64,000 nt of DNA from Paenibacillus psychroresistens (GTDB taxonomy: Bacteria; Bacillota; Bacilli; Paenibacillales; NBRC-103111), in assembly GCF_009728935.1 (NCBI RefSeq), contig NZ_CP034235.1, positions 6,337,501-6,401,500 of the forward strand, in the 5' to 3' direction. Position numbers and translations under genes: made by a program. Below the pieces are notes generated by a model, which was not told the DNA's origin, did not search any database, and saw only the letters and a program-made list of their open reading frames with translations. Each line of letters begins with the position of its first letter. Position 1 is the first letter of the stretch. Below are positions 17,877-26,822 of this stretch, piece after piece.

Positions 17877-20084
17877 CTACCCTGAAACTACCAGATCTGG
17901 TTGCGCAAAATCATGAAAAAACGAGCTAAAGCCTAACCACTGGATCCGGCCATCTTGCATAACCAGCACATGATGAAAAGTAGATTGACCTTCTCCACCG
18001 GATGCAATCGCATAAATGGAGCTCATAAAACTAATCTGCTCACCAGCCTTCAATTGATCCTGCAACCTAAAACGCTCCTGCTCTTGAAGTTCACCCTGGT
18101 CCGAAATTGTCATAGCGCCCAATAGATGCTCTGCTCGCTCACCTGTTTTAATTGACTTAAAGAGCTTTGTGGTTATCTCTGAATTTTCATTACGCTCCAA
18201 CGTTATATTTATATTATAAACCTCACCTGCTGGGTCTATAACCTTAGCTATATTACCATCATGGTCATAAAAGCTGCCATAAATAGCGCTTGCTTCTTTG
18301 ATTTGCGGCAAGCCTGTGATTGGCTTCATTACCCACTCATCACCTTTTATCTGATCTTGAACATACATCTCACCCTTATCTGTAAACACAAAAGGCAGCA
18401 CGTTAGTCATCATCATATTCACATTACTAGTCAATTTAGGTTCAAATGTGAGTTTTTTTACTTCTGTAATTTGATATTTATCATAATTATCGAGATTAAT
18501 TGCGAATATTTGGTTACCTTGGAGTTTGATGAGCAATTCCGTTGAGCCCTCCTCCATATCTACAATGGGTGTATTGGCTCGCAGAACATGACACACTGTT
18601 AACCCCGAACTGAATAGGATATATTCACCCATATTTGTTAAAAACCCTGGTTCTCCTGCAAGCGAGACCATCTTTATTATTGCTTTCCCTTGCATAATTG
18701 GAACAAGCTGTTGGGTCTCATTCAGCATCCAAACATCATTTTTGCCAAATAGATATAGTCCATCCCAAGCAGCAGCAATACCTTCAATCCCCTTTGTCGT
18801 CCCAATCGTGGTCAGCTTGTCATAATAAAATGGCATTCTGCCAAGCTGCCCATACATATTACTGCCCCAGCTAAGCACTTTGCCTTCACTTGTCAATACA
18901 AGAAAGTGATCGCTCCCCGCTTGTATATCTATCGCATCTTTAATTCCCTGCAATTGAGCAGCTTTAGTTAAAACACCTGTATAACCTTCATTAAACATTA
19001 GCTCAGACTGATCGTCCCAGCTCCAAACTGTGCCATCCTTTTTTAATGCAATTATATTAGAATAGTTTCCTGCAATTTTTACCATGTCCTTCAATATTTC
19101 TACTTTAGTAAATTTACTTTCAAGATTATACTCATACCAATCCCCTATGTCCGATTTAATAAATACTTTGTTGTTAAATAGGGAATCTACTTGTACGGCT
19201 TTAACCGTTTGCGGCAGCTCCATTTGTTTAAAATCATCTAGGTCTGTATTATTCCATGATGAAGCTGTTTCCCATAAAGTACCGTTGACCTGGATAACAT
19301 AAAATGTATTTAATCCAGCATAAATTTGCTTAGCTTGTTTAATCGAAAACTGCACTAGCTGCCCTTGCGGATTTTCTTCTAACCGGTGCCATGCCCACAC
19401 AGTTTGGTCCGTTTTCAAGACAATTAGTGTCCCGCTTCCATCTTGGCGTAACATTTTCACATGATCTAAAGCTTGAATAGCATAAGGTTTTTCTCCATTA
19501 TTTAATAACCAGACCTGCCCCTCCTTAGACAAGGCAAACTCACCCTCTGTTTGAACCATAGCTGGCAATCCTATTACAAGCTTAGGAAATGAAGCAATAG
19601 TTGAGGTTTCGAAGCTGCGTAAGCCCCATGCATGAATAGATCCACCCTTTTGTAGAGCGAAGGAAGTGCCATATTTAAATCCATAACCTGCCCCATCTGT
19701 CATTTTGCTTGTTGAGATGGCTCGAACATTGCTAAATTCTTTCCCTTCTGCTAAAGCAGTCGGTTGGAATATGTCTTTATTATTAGATTGAGCTAGAGCT
19801 TGATTAAACTTAATGTCCTCCTCACACGCTGTATAAGTAAATAAATCAGTATTTGGTTGCGAGACTACTGGTATTGGCTTTTCCTCAACTGCATTTACAG
19901 TAATTGTGGGCTGTGGTGTTGGAATTTGTTCTACTGGTATGGTTTGTTGTGGTGCTTCAACAGTTTGCATCGGTTCTAACGATGTATCGGAAGAATTACC
20001 ATTATTAAAACTAATTGTATAAATGATAATTATTAGTAGAAGTAGCATGACTGTATAAACATAATACCGGTTGTTGAATTTCAT
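17877..20084 (-). CDS. Membrane-anchored RCC1-repeat (beta-propeller) protein
   Basis: 735 aa. Residues about 8-26 form an N-terminal membrane anchor (YVYTVMLLLLIIIIYTISF), followed by a Pro/Thr/Gln-rich linker. The rest repeats a pattern of about 45-50 residues typical of RCC1-type propellers: ALQKGGSIHAWGLRSFE, ALKKDGTVWSWDDQSE, VLTSEGKVLSWGSNMYGQLG, VMQDGRIQWLGFSS. The repeats decay in the middle. RCC1-type propellers usually bind proteins; no enzymatic motif is visible. AGGAGGC lies directly before the ATG. It is convergent with lepB with only 15 bp between. Confidence 0.75.
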   Translation of the reverse strand: MKFNNRYYVYTVMLLLLIIIIYTISFNNGNSSDTSLEPMQTVEAPQQTIPVEQIPTPQPTITVNAVEEKPIPVVSQPNTDLFTYTACEEDIKFNQALAQSNNKDIFQPTALAEGKEFSNVRAISTSKMTDGAGYGFKYGTSFALQKGGSIHAWGLRSFETSTIASFPKLVIGLPAMVQTEGEFALSKEGQVWLLNNGEKPYAIQALDHVKMLRQDGSGTLIVLKTDQTVWAWHRLEENPQGQLVQFSIKQAKQIYAGLNTFYVIQVNGTLWETASSWNNTDLDDFKQMELPQTVKAVQVDSLFNNKVFIKSDIGDWYEYNLESKFTKVEILKDMVKIAGNYSNIIALKKDGTVWSWDDQSELMFNEGYTGVLTKAAQLQGIKDAIDIQAGSDHFLVLTSEGKVLSWGSNMYGQLGRMPFYYDKLTTIGTTKGIEGIAAAWDGLYLFGKNDVWMLNETQQLVPIMQGKAIIKMVSLAGEPGFLTNMGEYILFSSGLTVCHVLRANTPIVDMEEGSTELLIKLQGNQIFAINLDNYDKYQITEVKKLTFEPKLTSNVNMMMTNVLPFVFTDKGEMYVQDQIKGDEWVMKPITGLPQIKEASAIYGSFYDHDGNIAKVIDPAGEVYNINITLERNENSEITTKLFKSIKTGERAEHLLGAMTISDQGELQEQERFRLQDQLKAGEQISFMSSIYAIASGGEGQSTFHHVLVMQDGRIQWLGFSSFFHDFAQPDLVVSG

Positions 20085-20158
20085 AATGCCTCCTCCAAAT
20101 TCGCGCTTAATATGACCTTATACTACAAATAATGGAATTTGTTGTGCTAGGATTGCGC

Positions 20159-20194
20159 AAAACAAAAGCAGCCCATGGAAACCCCATAAGCTGC
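20159..20194 (-). terminator. Intrinsic terminator of the YitT-family gene
   Basis: Minus strand: GCAGCTTATGG and CCATGGGCTGC form an 11-bp stem (two T-G pairs) around GGTTT, followed by TTTTGTTTTG. It lies about 40 bp after the stop codon at 20232. Confidence 0.85.
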
Positions 20195-20231
20195 ATATAA
20201 TATAGATATATAATTACGGATTCCTCCAAAA

Positions 20232-21131
20232 TTAATGGATATCCTTCTTCTTAAATCTACCGCCTTTAACATCATGAATGTTGCCGACAGCCAGGAAAGC
20301 AAATGGATCGATTTCATCCACAATGGATTTCATCTTGGCTTCTTCAATTCTCGTAACTACGCAGAATATTACGCGTTTGGTATCTCCCGTATAACCGCCT
20401 TCACCATGCAGATAAGTAACACCGCGTCCTAAACGTTGGGAAATGGTATCCCCAATATCTTTATTCCTATCGCTAATGATCCAGATCGCTTTGGATTCGT
20501 CAAAGCCTTCAATAGTGATATCAATCATTTTAAAAGCAATAAAATACGCCATTAAAGAATACATCGCATGATCCCAACCAAACACGAAACCAGCGCTGCC
20601 GAGAATAAATAAATTGAAGAACATCACGACTTCACCCACAGAAAAAGGTGTCTTTTTATTAAATAAAATCGCTACAATTTCTGTCCCGTCCAATGAACCT
20701 CCGGACCTAATGACCAATCCTACACCAATTCCTAGGATAATACCGCCAAAAACTGCTGAAAGCATTGGATCTTTAGTAAGTGGAGCAACGGGGTGAAGCA
20801 ATTGGGTACCTATCGACATAATTACTATAGAGAAAAGTGTTGAAAGCGCGAAGGTCTTACCAATTTGTTTGTAGCCTAAGAAAAGAAAGGGAAGGTTCAA
20901 CACGAAGAGAAATACACCGATCGGAATCTTGATGAAATGGGCTAGCATAATGGAAACACCAACTATGCCCCCATCAATAATATTATTCGGTATCAGAAAA
21001 ATTTCCAATGCGACAGCTACTAATGCAGCTCCCATAAACATTAAAATTGCTTTGTTGATTAATTTTGCTTTTGTCATTCTCTTATGCTGAATATGTTCTA
21101 CACTCAAGCCTGCTATGGATTCATTAGACAT
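20232..21131 (-). CDS. YitT-family membrane protein (DUF161/DUF2179)
   Basis: 299 aa with five or six hydrophobic segments in residues about 25-200 (e.g. AILMFMGAALVAVALEIFLIP, IPIGVFLFVLNLPFLFLGY, AVFGGIILGIGVGLVIRSGGSLDGTE), followed by a soluble ferredoxin-like DUF2179 domain (about 215-290; AIWIISDRNKDIGDTISQRLGRG, GGYTGDTKRVIFCVV). GGSLDGTEI is the signature of the family. Function is unknown; members are widespread in Firmicutes. The start follows AAGGGGG. The 88-aa gene upstream is 30 bp away and may be cotranscribed. Confidence 0.93.
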   Translation of the reverse strand: MSNESIAGLSVEHIQHKRMTKAKLINKAILMFMGAALVAVALEIFLIPNNIIDGGIVGVSIMLAHFIKIPIGVFLFVLNLPFLFLGYKQIGKTFALSTLFSIVIMSIGTQLLHPVAPLTKDPMLSAVFGGIILGIGVGLVIRSGGSLDGTEIVAILFNKKTPFSVGEVVMFFNLFILGSAGFVFGWDHAMYSLMAYFIAFKMIDITIEGFDESKAIWIISDRNKDIGDTISQRLGRGVTYLHGEGGYTGDTKRVIFCVVTRIEEAKMKSIVDEIDPFAFLAVGNIHDVKGGRFKKKDIH

Positions 21132-21161
21132 TAGCCAATCCCCCTTAATAGCTTATTATTA

Positions 21162-21428
21162 TTAACAATCGGAAGGAACGGATGATATTTCTGATTCTGT
21201 GAGTTTCGCGGACGATGGTGTGGCTAATCTCAATCGGATCAGCTTAACAACCTCCATGGCAAGGATACTCTCCGAAGAGTTGTGTTCATCATGAAAATCA
21301 CAAAGATACTCAATTAAATCCGATGTACTTCTTACACCTAAGCAGGCTCCAATGTCATTATTGAACATTTTTTCCAAGCGGGCATGTATATCAGGCTTTA
21401 CTTGAATCGTTTTTCTCTCAGTCATCAT
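21162..21428 (-). CDS. Small protein of unknown function, possibly DNA-binding
   Basis: 88 aa. The N-terminus ERKTIQVKPDIHARLEKMF resembles the strand-helix start of ribbon-helix-helix proteins (a basic beta strand followed by a helix), but the second helix is not convincing. It has a Ser/Thr-rich C-terminus ending in Cys. GGAAGGT lies upstream of two adjacent ATG codons; the first is used. It is 30 bp upstream of the YitT-family gene and divergent from the nuclease cassette at 21524. Real gene status rests on the good ribosome site and operon spacing. Confidence 0.6.
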   Translation of the reverse strand: MMTERKTIQVKPDIHARLEKMFNNDIGACLGVRSTSDLIEYLCDFHDEHNSSESILAMEVVKLIRLRLATPSSAKLTESEISSVPSDC

Positions 21429-21523
21429 GGTTACCTTCCTTTTGTGTATACAAATATTTTATTATATGTACACATTATAACCTATAAAAACGTACACGTA
21501 AAGTATTTATTTTGTACACACAC

Positions 21524-21552
21524 TCGACAGCTTAAACCATATCGATTATAAT
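21524..21552 (+). promoter_or_regulatory. Sigma-A promoter of the first nuclease-like cassette
   Basis: TCGACA (21524-21529, one mismatch to TTGACA), 17 bp, and a perfect TATAAT (21547-21552). Transcription should begin near 21558-21560, which puts the start of the following hairpin about 10 nt into the RNA. The only gene upstream is divergent, so this promoter can serve only the cassette. Confidence 0.75.
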
Positions 21553-21568
21553 CGTAATAAAGTGACGA

Positions 21569-21616
21569 AGAACGTCCTGTTACACTCTTTAGAGTGGCAA
21601 CAGGACGTTCTTTTTA
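21569..21616 (+). promoter_or_regulatory. Terminator-shaped hairpin in the 5' leader of the nuclease-like gene
   Basis: AGAACGTCCTGTT pairs perfectly with AACAGGACGTTCT, enclosing an inner CACTCT/AGAGTG stem with a TTAG loop, followed by TTTTTATTTT. This has every feature of an intrinsic terminator, yet no plus-strand gene ends upstream, and it lies between the promoter at 21524 and the ribosome site at 21623-21628. It is either an attenuator needing antitermination or a stabilising 5' hairpin. Confidence 0.8.
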
Positions 21617-21638
21617 TTTTCAGGGGAGGATTAGTACC

Positions 21639-22310
21639 ATGACTTTTGAGAAAGCACATGATTTATTTATTAATAACCATCTAGTCAATCGTACTGGCGA
21701 GCGTCGTGGCAGGCTTGAAAGAGGCCATCAGCATGGAGATCAGCTATTTCTAAGAAACGTTTGGTGGCCTTCCCAAGGGAATTTTGATCAGCTGCATCCA
21801 GAATACGAGGTACTCGATTGGCGTGGCAGATCATACGTTGCTGATTTCGTTTGGCTGCAAGGTTTCGTTAAGCTTTTAATTGAGATTAAAGGCTTCGCTA
21901 CACACGTAAGGGACATGGATCGTTTCAAATATTGCAACGAGCTTAATCGTGAGACATTTCTTCATGCTATGGGATTTCAGGTGATCTCCTTTGCATATGA
22001 CGATGTTGAGCAGAGACCTGAGCTTTGCATTTCATTGCTGCGTATGGTGTTAAGTCGCTACCAGCCAAGCAAAACGCCCGTCTCCCGAGCCATGTTTGCT
22101 GAGAAAGAAATTATAAGATTTGCTATTGTACATGTTGAGCCAATAAGGCCGAAGGATGTGGAAATGCATTTTAAAGTTGATCATAAAACAGCCGTTTTAA
22201 TGCTGCAAAAACTCTGTGCTAAAGGTTGGCTGATTCCTGCTTTACGCGGCAACGAAATTCGTGTTGTTGGTTACGAACTGGCTCGTGACGTACTGGACTA
22301 CCTTGAATAA
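21639..22310 (+). CDS. Putative PD-(D/E)XK nuclease fused to a winged-helix domain
   Basis: 223 aa. I do not recognise a named family. Residues about 50-130 show the order of a PD-(D/E)XK nuclease: Glu in HPEYEVLDWRGRSYVADFVW with Asp69, then Glu82-x-Lys84 in LLIEIKGF, followed by a helix-strand pair (ETFLHAMGFQVISFAYDDV). Residues about 150-220 resemble a winged helix (PIRPKDVEMHFKVDHKTAVLM, then LCAKGWLIPALRGNEIRVVGY). The ATG at 21639 follows GGGGAGG; the longer reading begins inside the leader hairpin and is rejected. A paralogue with the same leader architecture is at 37319. Roles in DNA cleavage or regulation are inference. Confidence 0.6.
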   Translation: MTFEKAHDLFINNHLVNRTGERRGRLERGHQHGDQLFLRNVWWPSQGNFDQLHPEYEVLDWRGRSYVADFVWLQGFVKLLIEIKGFATHVRDMDRFKYCNELNRETFLHAMGFQVISFAYDDVEQRPELCISLLRMVLSRYQPSKTPVSRAMFAEKEIIRFAIVHVEPIRPKDVEMHFKVDHKTAVLMLQKLCAKGWLIPALRGNEIRVVGYELARDVLDYLE

Positions 22311-22440
22311 CTGGAAAACATACCGCTATTTACTTGGAAAGTGGCTATTCTGAACATTTAAATGGAATTGCTCCCGCTAATATTTGAGTAAGAGTGCTTA
22401 TCAGTAAAAAAGCCTATTTTATAGGTACGTTTTCCAGTTA
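22308..22440. repeat. 133-bp element bounded by 17-bp inverted repeats
   Basis: TAACTGGAAAACATACC (22308-22324) and GGTACGTTTTCCAGTTA (22424-22440) are reverse complements at 16 of 17 positions. The left arm begins with the TAA stop codon of the nuclease-like gene. The interior has no ORF but has a small CCTAT/ATAGG hairpin. No clear target-site duplication is visible. The gap 22311-22655 holds this element, then AT-rich DNA and the topB promoter. Confidence 0.75.
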
Positions 22441-22573
22441 AAAGACGATATCACTGCATTTACATGCTATTTGCAGGAGGAATTCCAGTTAGTACAAGGA
22501 AATTGGGTATCCCTATAGCGCATTGAATGTATATGAAGCATAGAGAAATATTCAATCAACTATAAATCATTCA

Positions 22574-22602
22574 TTGAAACAAGCTATAAAAATCTGTACA
22601 CT
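22574..22602 (+). promoter_or_regulatory. Probable topB promoter
   Basis: TTGAAA (22574-22579), 17 bp, TACACT (22597-22602). It is the best sigma-A match in the gap and lies 54 bp upstream of the topB start. Confidence 0.55.
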
Positions 22603-22655
22603 AGACAAAGTACATTTCAAAGATCATTATTCCTTTACGAAAGAGGTCCCTTCCC

Positions 22656-24890
22656 ATGAAAACGTTAATCATCGCCGAAAAACCCGATATGGGACGCAAT
22701 ATTGCCGCTGCTATTGAGCCTAAGGCAGTCAATAATCGCACTTATCTTGAAGGCAACGATTATATCATCACCTGGGCGATCGGACATTTAATCAGCTTAG
22801 CTGAACCCGATAAATATGACGACAAATATAAAAAGTGGAATTTTAATGATCTCCCCATTATTCCTGAACATTTCAAGCTGCTGCCCAATGAAAAAACCAA
22901 AAGCCAGCTCACCGTTATTTCCGATTTAGCCAAAAAGTGCGACCATCTTGTTAATGCATGTGATGCCGGGCGTGAGGGGCAGCATATTTTCTCCTTGATT
23001 CAACGACATCTTCATTTACAGCAGCCTGTAAAACGATTATGGATTTCCGATTTGACTCCGGAAACTATTCGTCATGGCTTCGCAAATCTTAAGGATGGCG
23101 CTGAATACGAGAATTTGACCAAAGCAGCCAAAGCTCGCAGTGAAGCGGATTGGTTAGTTGGCATGAATGGCACACGAGCATTCACATCCAAACACAATGT
23201 CTTGCTTTCCGTTGGGCGTGTTCAAACACCGGTTTTAGCACTTATTTATGATCGCCAGATTCAAATTGATGCTTTCGCCTCTAATAAATTCTATGAGGTT
23301 GAGGGGCATTTTACTCAGGACACAACCAGCTATAAAGGTAATTGGCAAGGCGATCGTATTACTAAACCTGAGCAAGCCGAAGCTATTGTCGCCAAAGTTA
23401 AGGGTAAAATAGGAGCCATCACTTCCTACGAAGTAAAGGATACCAAGGAATTCCCTTTTAAATTATTCGATTTAACCCTGCTGCAGCGCGAAGCAAATGG
23501 CAAATACGCTTTTTCCGCCAAGAAAACCTTGGACATTGCCCAGGTGCTCTATGAAAAACACAAAGTCATCTCCTATCCGCGAACAAACTCAAACTATGTG
23601 ACGGAACAGAACATACCAGAGATGCATCGTTCTTTGGATGCGTTACGCGGCACTCCTTACGAGACTTTTGTTAAGGATGCTAATAAAAATTTTGTTAATA
23701 AAAACAATAAAAGCATCTGCAATCCCACCAAGGTTGAGGATCATCATGCCATTCTGCCGACCCATAAGAAAGCCAATGGATTAGCCCCTGATGAACAAAA
23801 AATTTATGATTTGATCGTACGCCGCTTTTTATCGCATTTTTATCCGGCCGCTGAGTATAAAGTACATACTGTGATGACCGAAGTCGAAAAAGAATCATTC
23901 AAAACCATAGTCAAGCAGCTGCTGGATCTAGGCTGGAAAGTGATTTATGCCGATCAAGCCAAAGAAACAGCTAAGAAACCCAAAGGAAAAGATGAGGAAG
24001 AGGAGCTTGAAGAAGAGACTAGCACCTCATTTAGTGTTGATCCTAATACGGAGATCCTCTGTACAGATGCAATCGCTAAGGAAAAGGAAACCCAGCCACC
24101 CAAGCATTATAATGAGGGCACCTTGCTTAAAGCTATGGAGAGTGCAGGTAAACAGGTTGAAGACGAGGAATTGCGTGATGCCATGAAGGATTCAGGCTTA
24201 GGCACACCGGCAACACGGGCCGCAACCATAGAGCGCTTAAAAAATGTGGAATATATCGAGATGCAAGGTAAGAAAATTCAAATCTCGCCAAAAGGCCGCA
24301 TGGCAATCGAACTAATTCGCAGCGCAGGTGTTGAGTTATTAACCTCACCAGAAATGACCGGACATTGGGAGCGTAGGCTCAACGAAATATCCAAAGGCAT
24401 TGCCTCTGATGCCACGTTTATGGAAAACGTTAAGAAGTTTACGACTTTAATTATCGACAAAGTGCGGGCACAGCCTCGAGCAGCTAAAGAAGCATTTGCG
24501 CGTCCAGAGCCTCCTGCAAAACCAACAAAAAAGCCGTCTAAGACGGCAGAGGATAAGGCAATCACGAAAAAATCGTCAACCATAACGGTCAAAAAATCAA
24601 CCGCTCCACTTAGTCGTGAAAGTATCGCCAGCTGCCCGCGAGAAGGCTGTACCGGTCATATTTTCATGGGGAATAAGGGGTACGGCTGCAGCGGTTATAA
24701 AGAAGGCTGTAAATTCGTGATCTGGAAAGAAAGCTTTGGTAAATCCATTTCTCCTGCTATGGTCAAGATGATTATTGAAAAAGGCCGAACCAATAAATTG
24801 AAGCTGACTGATGAAGCTGGTCAAGCCATTGAAGCGAGAATTGCTTTAATTAATCCAGTCACAGGTGAATTGAAAACAGAAATTATGTAA
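22656..24890 (+). CDS. topB: DNA topoisomerase III
   Basis: A type IA topoisomerase (744 aa) that relaxes and decatenates DNA. The Toprim domain begins at residue 1 with LIIAEKPDMGRNIAAAIEP and has the metal motif DAGREGQ; the Gln ending is normal for topoisomerase III. The catalytic Tyr is in VISYPRTNSNYV. The tail (residues about 600-740) has a Lys/Pro/Ala-rich linker and one zinc-ribbon-like module, CPREGCTGHIFMGNKGYGC then CKF. Acidic stretches (DEEEELEEETST) near residue 445 are an insertion. GAAAGAGGT precedes the ATG. Its end overlaps the convergent hydrolase gene by 8 bp. Confidence 0.95.
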   Translation: MKTLIIAEKPDMGRNIAAAIEPKAVNNRTYLEGNDYIITWAIGHLISLAEPDKYDDKYKKWNFNDLPIIPEHFKLLPNEKTKSQLTVISDLAKKCDHLVNACDAGREGQHIFSLIQRHLHLQQPVKRLWISDLTPETIRHGFANLKDGAEYENLTKAAKARSEADWLVGMNGTRAFTSKHNVLLSVGRVQTPVLALIYDRQIQIDAFASNKFYEVEGHFTQDTTSYKGNWQGDRITKPEQAEAIVAKVKGKIGAITSYEVKDTKEFPFKLFDLTLLQREANGKYAFSAKKTLDIAQVLYEKHKVISYPRTNSNYVTEQNIPEMHRSLDALRGTPYETFVKDANKNFVNKNNKSICNPTKVEDHHAILPTHKKANGLAPDEQKIYDLIVRRFLSHFYPAAEYKVHTVMTEVEKESFKTIVKQLLDLGWKVIYADQAKETAKKPKGKDEEEELEEETSTSFSVDPNTEILCTDAIAKEKETQPPKHYNEGTLLKAMESAGKQVEDEELRDAMKDSGLGTPATRAATIERLKNVEYIEMQGKKIQISPKGRMAIELIRSAGVELLTSPEMTGHWERRLNEISKGIASDATFMENVKKFTTLIIDKVRAQPRAAKEAFARPEPPAKPTKKPSKTAEDKAITKKSSTITVKKSTAPLSRESIASCPREGCTGHIFMGNKGYGCSGYKEGCKFVIWKESFGKSISPAMVKMIIEKGRTNKLKLTDEAGQAIEARIALINPVTGELKTEIM

Positions 24891-25812
24891 CAGGCAATGT
24901 TTCCCCATGGATCAGAATATTCAACGCGGCTGTGTCAAGCTTAAGTCGCTGCCACTCCGCGTTTAAACGATCCAACGCTTCCTTCGGAGTATCATCCGCT
25001 AAGAAAAACGCTCCATAATGCATCGGAATGAAATGCTTCCCGCCTGCATCGATGTAGGCTTGAATCGCTTGTTCAGGTGTGACATGCTGGTTGGACATGA
25101 ACCATTCCGGCTCATAGGCACCAATCGGCATTAAGACATAATCCAGCTTATATCGCTTTCCAATCTCTTCAAACCCGCGAAAGTAGCCACTATCTCCTGC
25201 AAAATAAATCGAAGGCGCATTATCGGTTGTCCGCTTCTCCTCTTGCAGCACCCAACCACCCCAGTGTGAGCTATTCGTATCCCAAGGTGTCCGCCTCGTC
25301 CAGTGCTGGGTAGGAACAAAGTCGAACTGAACACCACTAATCGTTTTGCTCTCCCACCAAGACATTTCTTCAACCTTGCGAAAACCCTTGCGTAAAAACT
25401 TACTTTTGAGTCCTTTTGGCACTAATATCAGTGGATCACCTTTCAAAGCACGCAAGGATGGAAAGTTTAAATGGTCATAATGCCCATGTGAGATCAACAC
25501 TACATCCACTGGGGGCATTAAATCTATTGAAATTCCCGGTTCCGCAAGGCGCTTCTGAAAGCCCATGCTCTTAGCCCAAACTGGATCGGTTACAATGGTT
25601 AATCCACCGTAACGCAGTAAAAAAGTAGCATGCCCGATCCAAGTAATCGAATTCTGATTCAAAGCGGCATCCATAGTTACTTGGGCTACTTTGGGTATGC
25701 TATATGTAAGGTCCTTTTTCTTAGCATTTCGTTCCTTACGCCACTGTCTCAGACGTGCTAATGTATTATTCATCGCAACGTTATCTAAATTCTCAAAGCG
25801 CTTCTTGGGCAT
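24883..25812 (-). CDS. Metallo-beta-lactamase-fold hydrolase (UlaG/NAPE-PLD-like)
   Basis: 309 aa. Metal ligands of the MBL fold appear in order: WIGHATFLLRYGG at the start of the fold, the HxHxDH-type motif in LISHGHYDHLNFPSL, the His in TQHWTRRTPWDTN, the Asp in YFAGDSGYFRGF and the last His in FIPMHYGAFFL. The combination with QHWTRRTPWD and GDSGYF resembles NAPE-PLD-like and RomA-type hydrolases; a phosphodiester or lactone substrate is plausible but unknown. The ribosome site before 25812 is weak, and the gene starts 3 bp after the stop of the upstream inositol phosphatase gene, so it is probably translated by coupling. Confidence 0.9.
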   Translation of the reverse strand: MPKKRFENLDNVAMNNTLARLRQWRKERNAKKKDLTYSIPKVAQVTMDAALNQNSITWIGHATFLLRYGGLTIVTDPVWAKSMGFQKRLAEPGISIDLMPPVDVVLISHGHYDHLNFPSLRALKGDPLILVPKGLKSKFLRKGFRKVEEMSWWESKTISGVQFDFVPTQHWTRRTPWDTNSSHWGGWVLQEEKRTTDNAPSIYFAGDSGYFRGFEEIGKRYKLDYVLMPIGAYEPEWFMSNQHVTPEQAIQAYIDAGGKHFIPMHYGAFFLADDTPKEALDRLNAEWQRLKLDTAALNILIHGETLPVT

Positions 25813-25815
25813 GTC

Positions 25816-26679
25816 TTAAAACCCCGTTCCTCCACATAAACCTAACTCTTCCTGCAGCTCCTGGTGAATGTTGCCGTTTGTAGCCATTACATTCCGTACA
25901 CCAAGTGAATAAGGTTTTCCTTCCGTGTCCGTAACTTTGCCACCTGCTTCTTGGATCAGCAATGACCCAGCAGCCATATCCCAAGAATTAAGCCCGATTT
26001 CCCAAAACCCGCTTAGTCGTCCCGCAGCCACGTAAGCAAGATGAAGCGCAGCAGAACCCGCTACACGAATATTCCTTACTTTCGGCGCCAACGCTTGAAT
26101 ACCTGTTAAGTTAATAGGTAGCGCATAATTACGATCCGCTGGGAATCCTGAGCCTACCAAGCTATCTATAAGCTTATTTTCAGCGGAAACACTCATACGC
26201 TTTCCTTTTACATACGCGCCTTTGCCTTTTTCGGCAACGAATAACTCATCTCGTGATGGATCATAAATCACACCCACTATGACCTCACCTTTATAAGCAA
26301 GCGCAATCGAGACAACAAAAAACGGAAAGCCATGTACATAATTCGTTGTTCCATCAATTGGATCCACAATCCATAGATATTCCGAATCACTTAAATCCGC
26401 CAATGCTTGGGCTGATGCATCCGGACCAGGCTCAACGCCCTCTTCCCCCAGAAAGGAATGCTGTGGGAAATGCGTTGAGATCAGATTACGAATTAAAGTT
26501 TCAGCGCCTTTGTCTACTTCCGTGACCAGATCATGCGGCGAATATTTATAATCTAGGTTAGAAAACGTACCTAGCTTGCTCTTAATCCACTCTCCCGCTG
26601 TTGCAGCCGTATTAATCGCTACCACAGTAAAGCTTTTACCACCTAATTTGTAACCGTTATCTAAAGAATCATTCAACAA
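25816..26679 (-). CDS. Inositol-monophosphatase-family phosphatase
   Basis: 287 aa, a member of the Mg2+-dependent inositol monophosphatase family, which also includes fructose-1,6-bisphosphatase and CysQ-like enzymes. Metal-binding motifs: FLGEEGVEPG, LWIVDPIDGTTNYVHGFP (the DPIDGTTN signature) and NSWDMAAGSLLIQEAGG. The first codon is TTG (a second TTG follows) with a modest GAAAGAG upstream, so the exact start is uncertain. It pairs with the MBL hydrolase, which starts 3 bp after its end. Confidence 0.92.
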   Translation of the reverse strand: MLNDSLDNGYKLGGKSFTVVAINTAATAGEWIKSKLGTFSNLDYKYSPHDLVTEVDKGAETLIRNLISTHFPQHSFLGEEGVEPGPDASAQALADLSDSEYLWIVDPIDGTTNYVHGFPFFVVSIALAYKGEVIVGVIYDPSRDELFVAEKGKGAYVKGKRMSVSAENKLIDSLVGSGFPADRNYALPINLTGIQALAPKVRNIRVAGSAALHLAYVAAGRLSGFWEIGLNSWDMAAGSLLIQEAGGKVTDTEGKPYSLGVRNVMATNGNIHQELQEELGLCGGTGF

Positions 26680-26754
26680 TATCAGCTCTTTCTTTCAAAG
26701 ACTTACTTTCAGTATAGTAAATATACGTAATAAATACCACAAAGTTCCCGACCT

Positions 26755-26792
26755 TAAGAAAAAGCACCAGTTCGTTTATATACGAAGTGGTG
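26755..26792 (-). terminator. Intrinsic terminator of uvsE
   Basis: Minus strand: CACCACTTCGT and ACGAACTGGTG pair with one internal mismatch around a 6-nt loop, then CTTTTTCTT. It lies 30 bp after the uvsE stop. Confidence 0.85.
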
Positions 26793-26822
26793 TTTAGGGT
26801 AAGTGCATACCTATCGCTTTCA

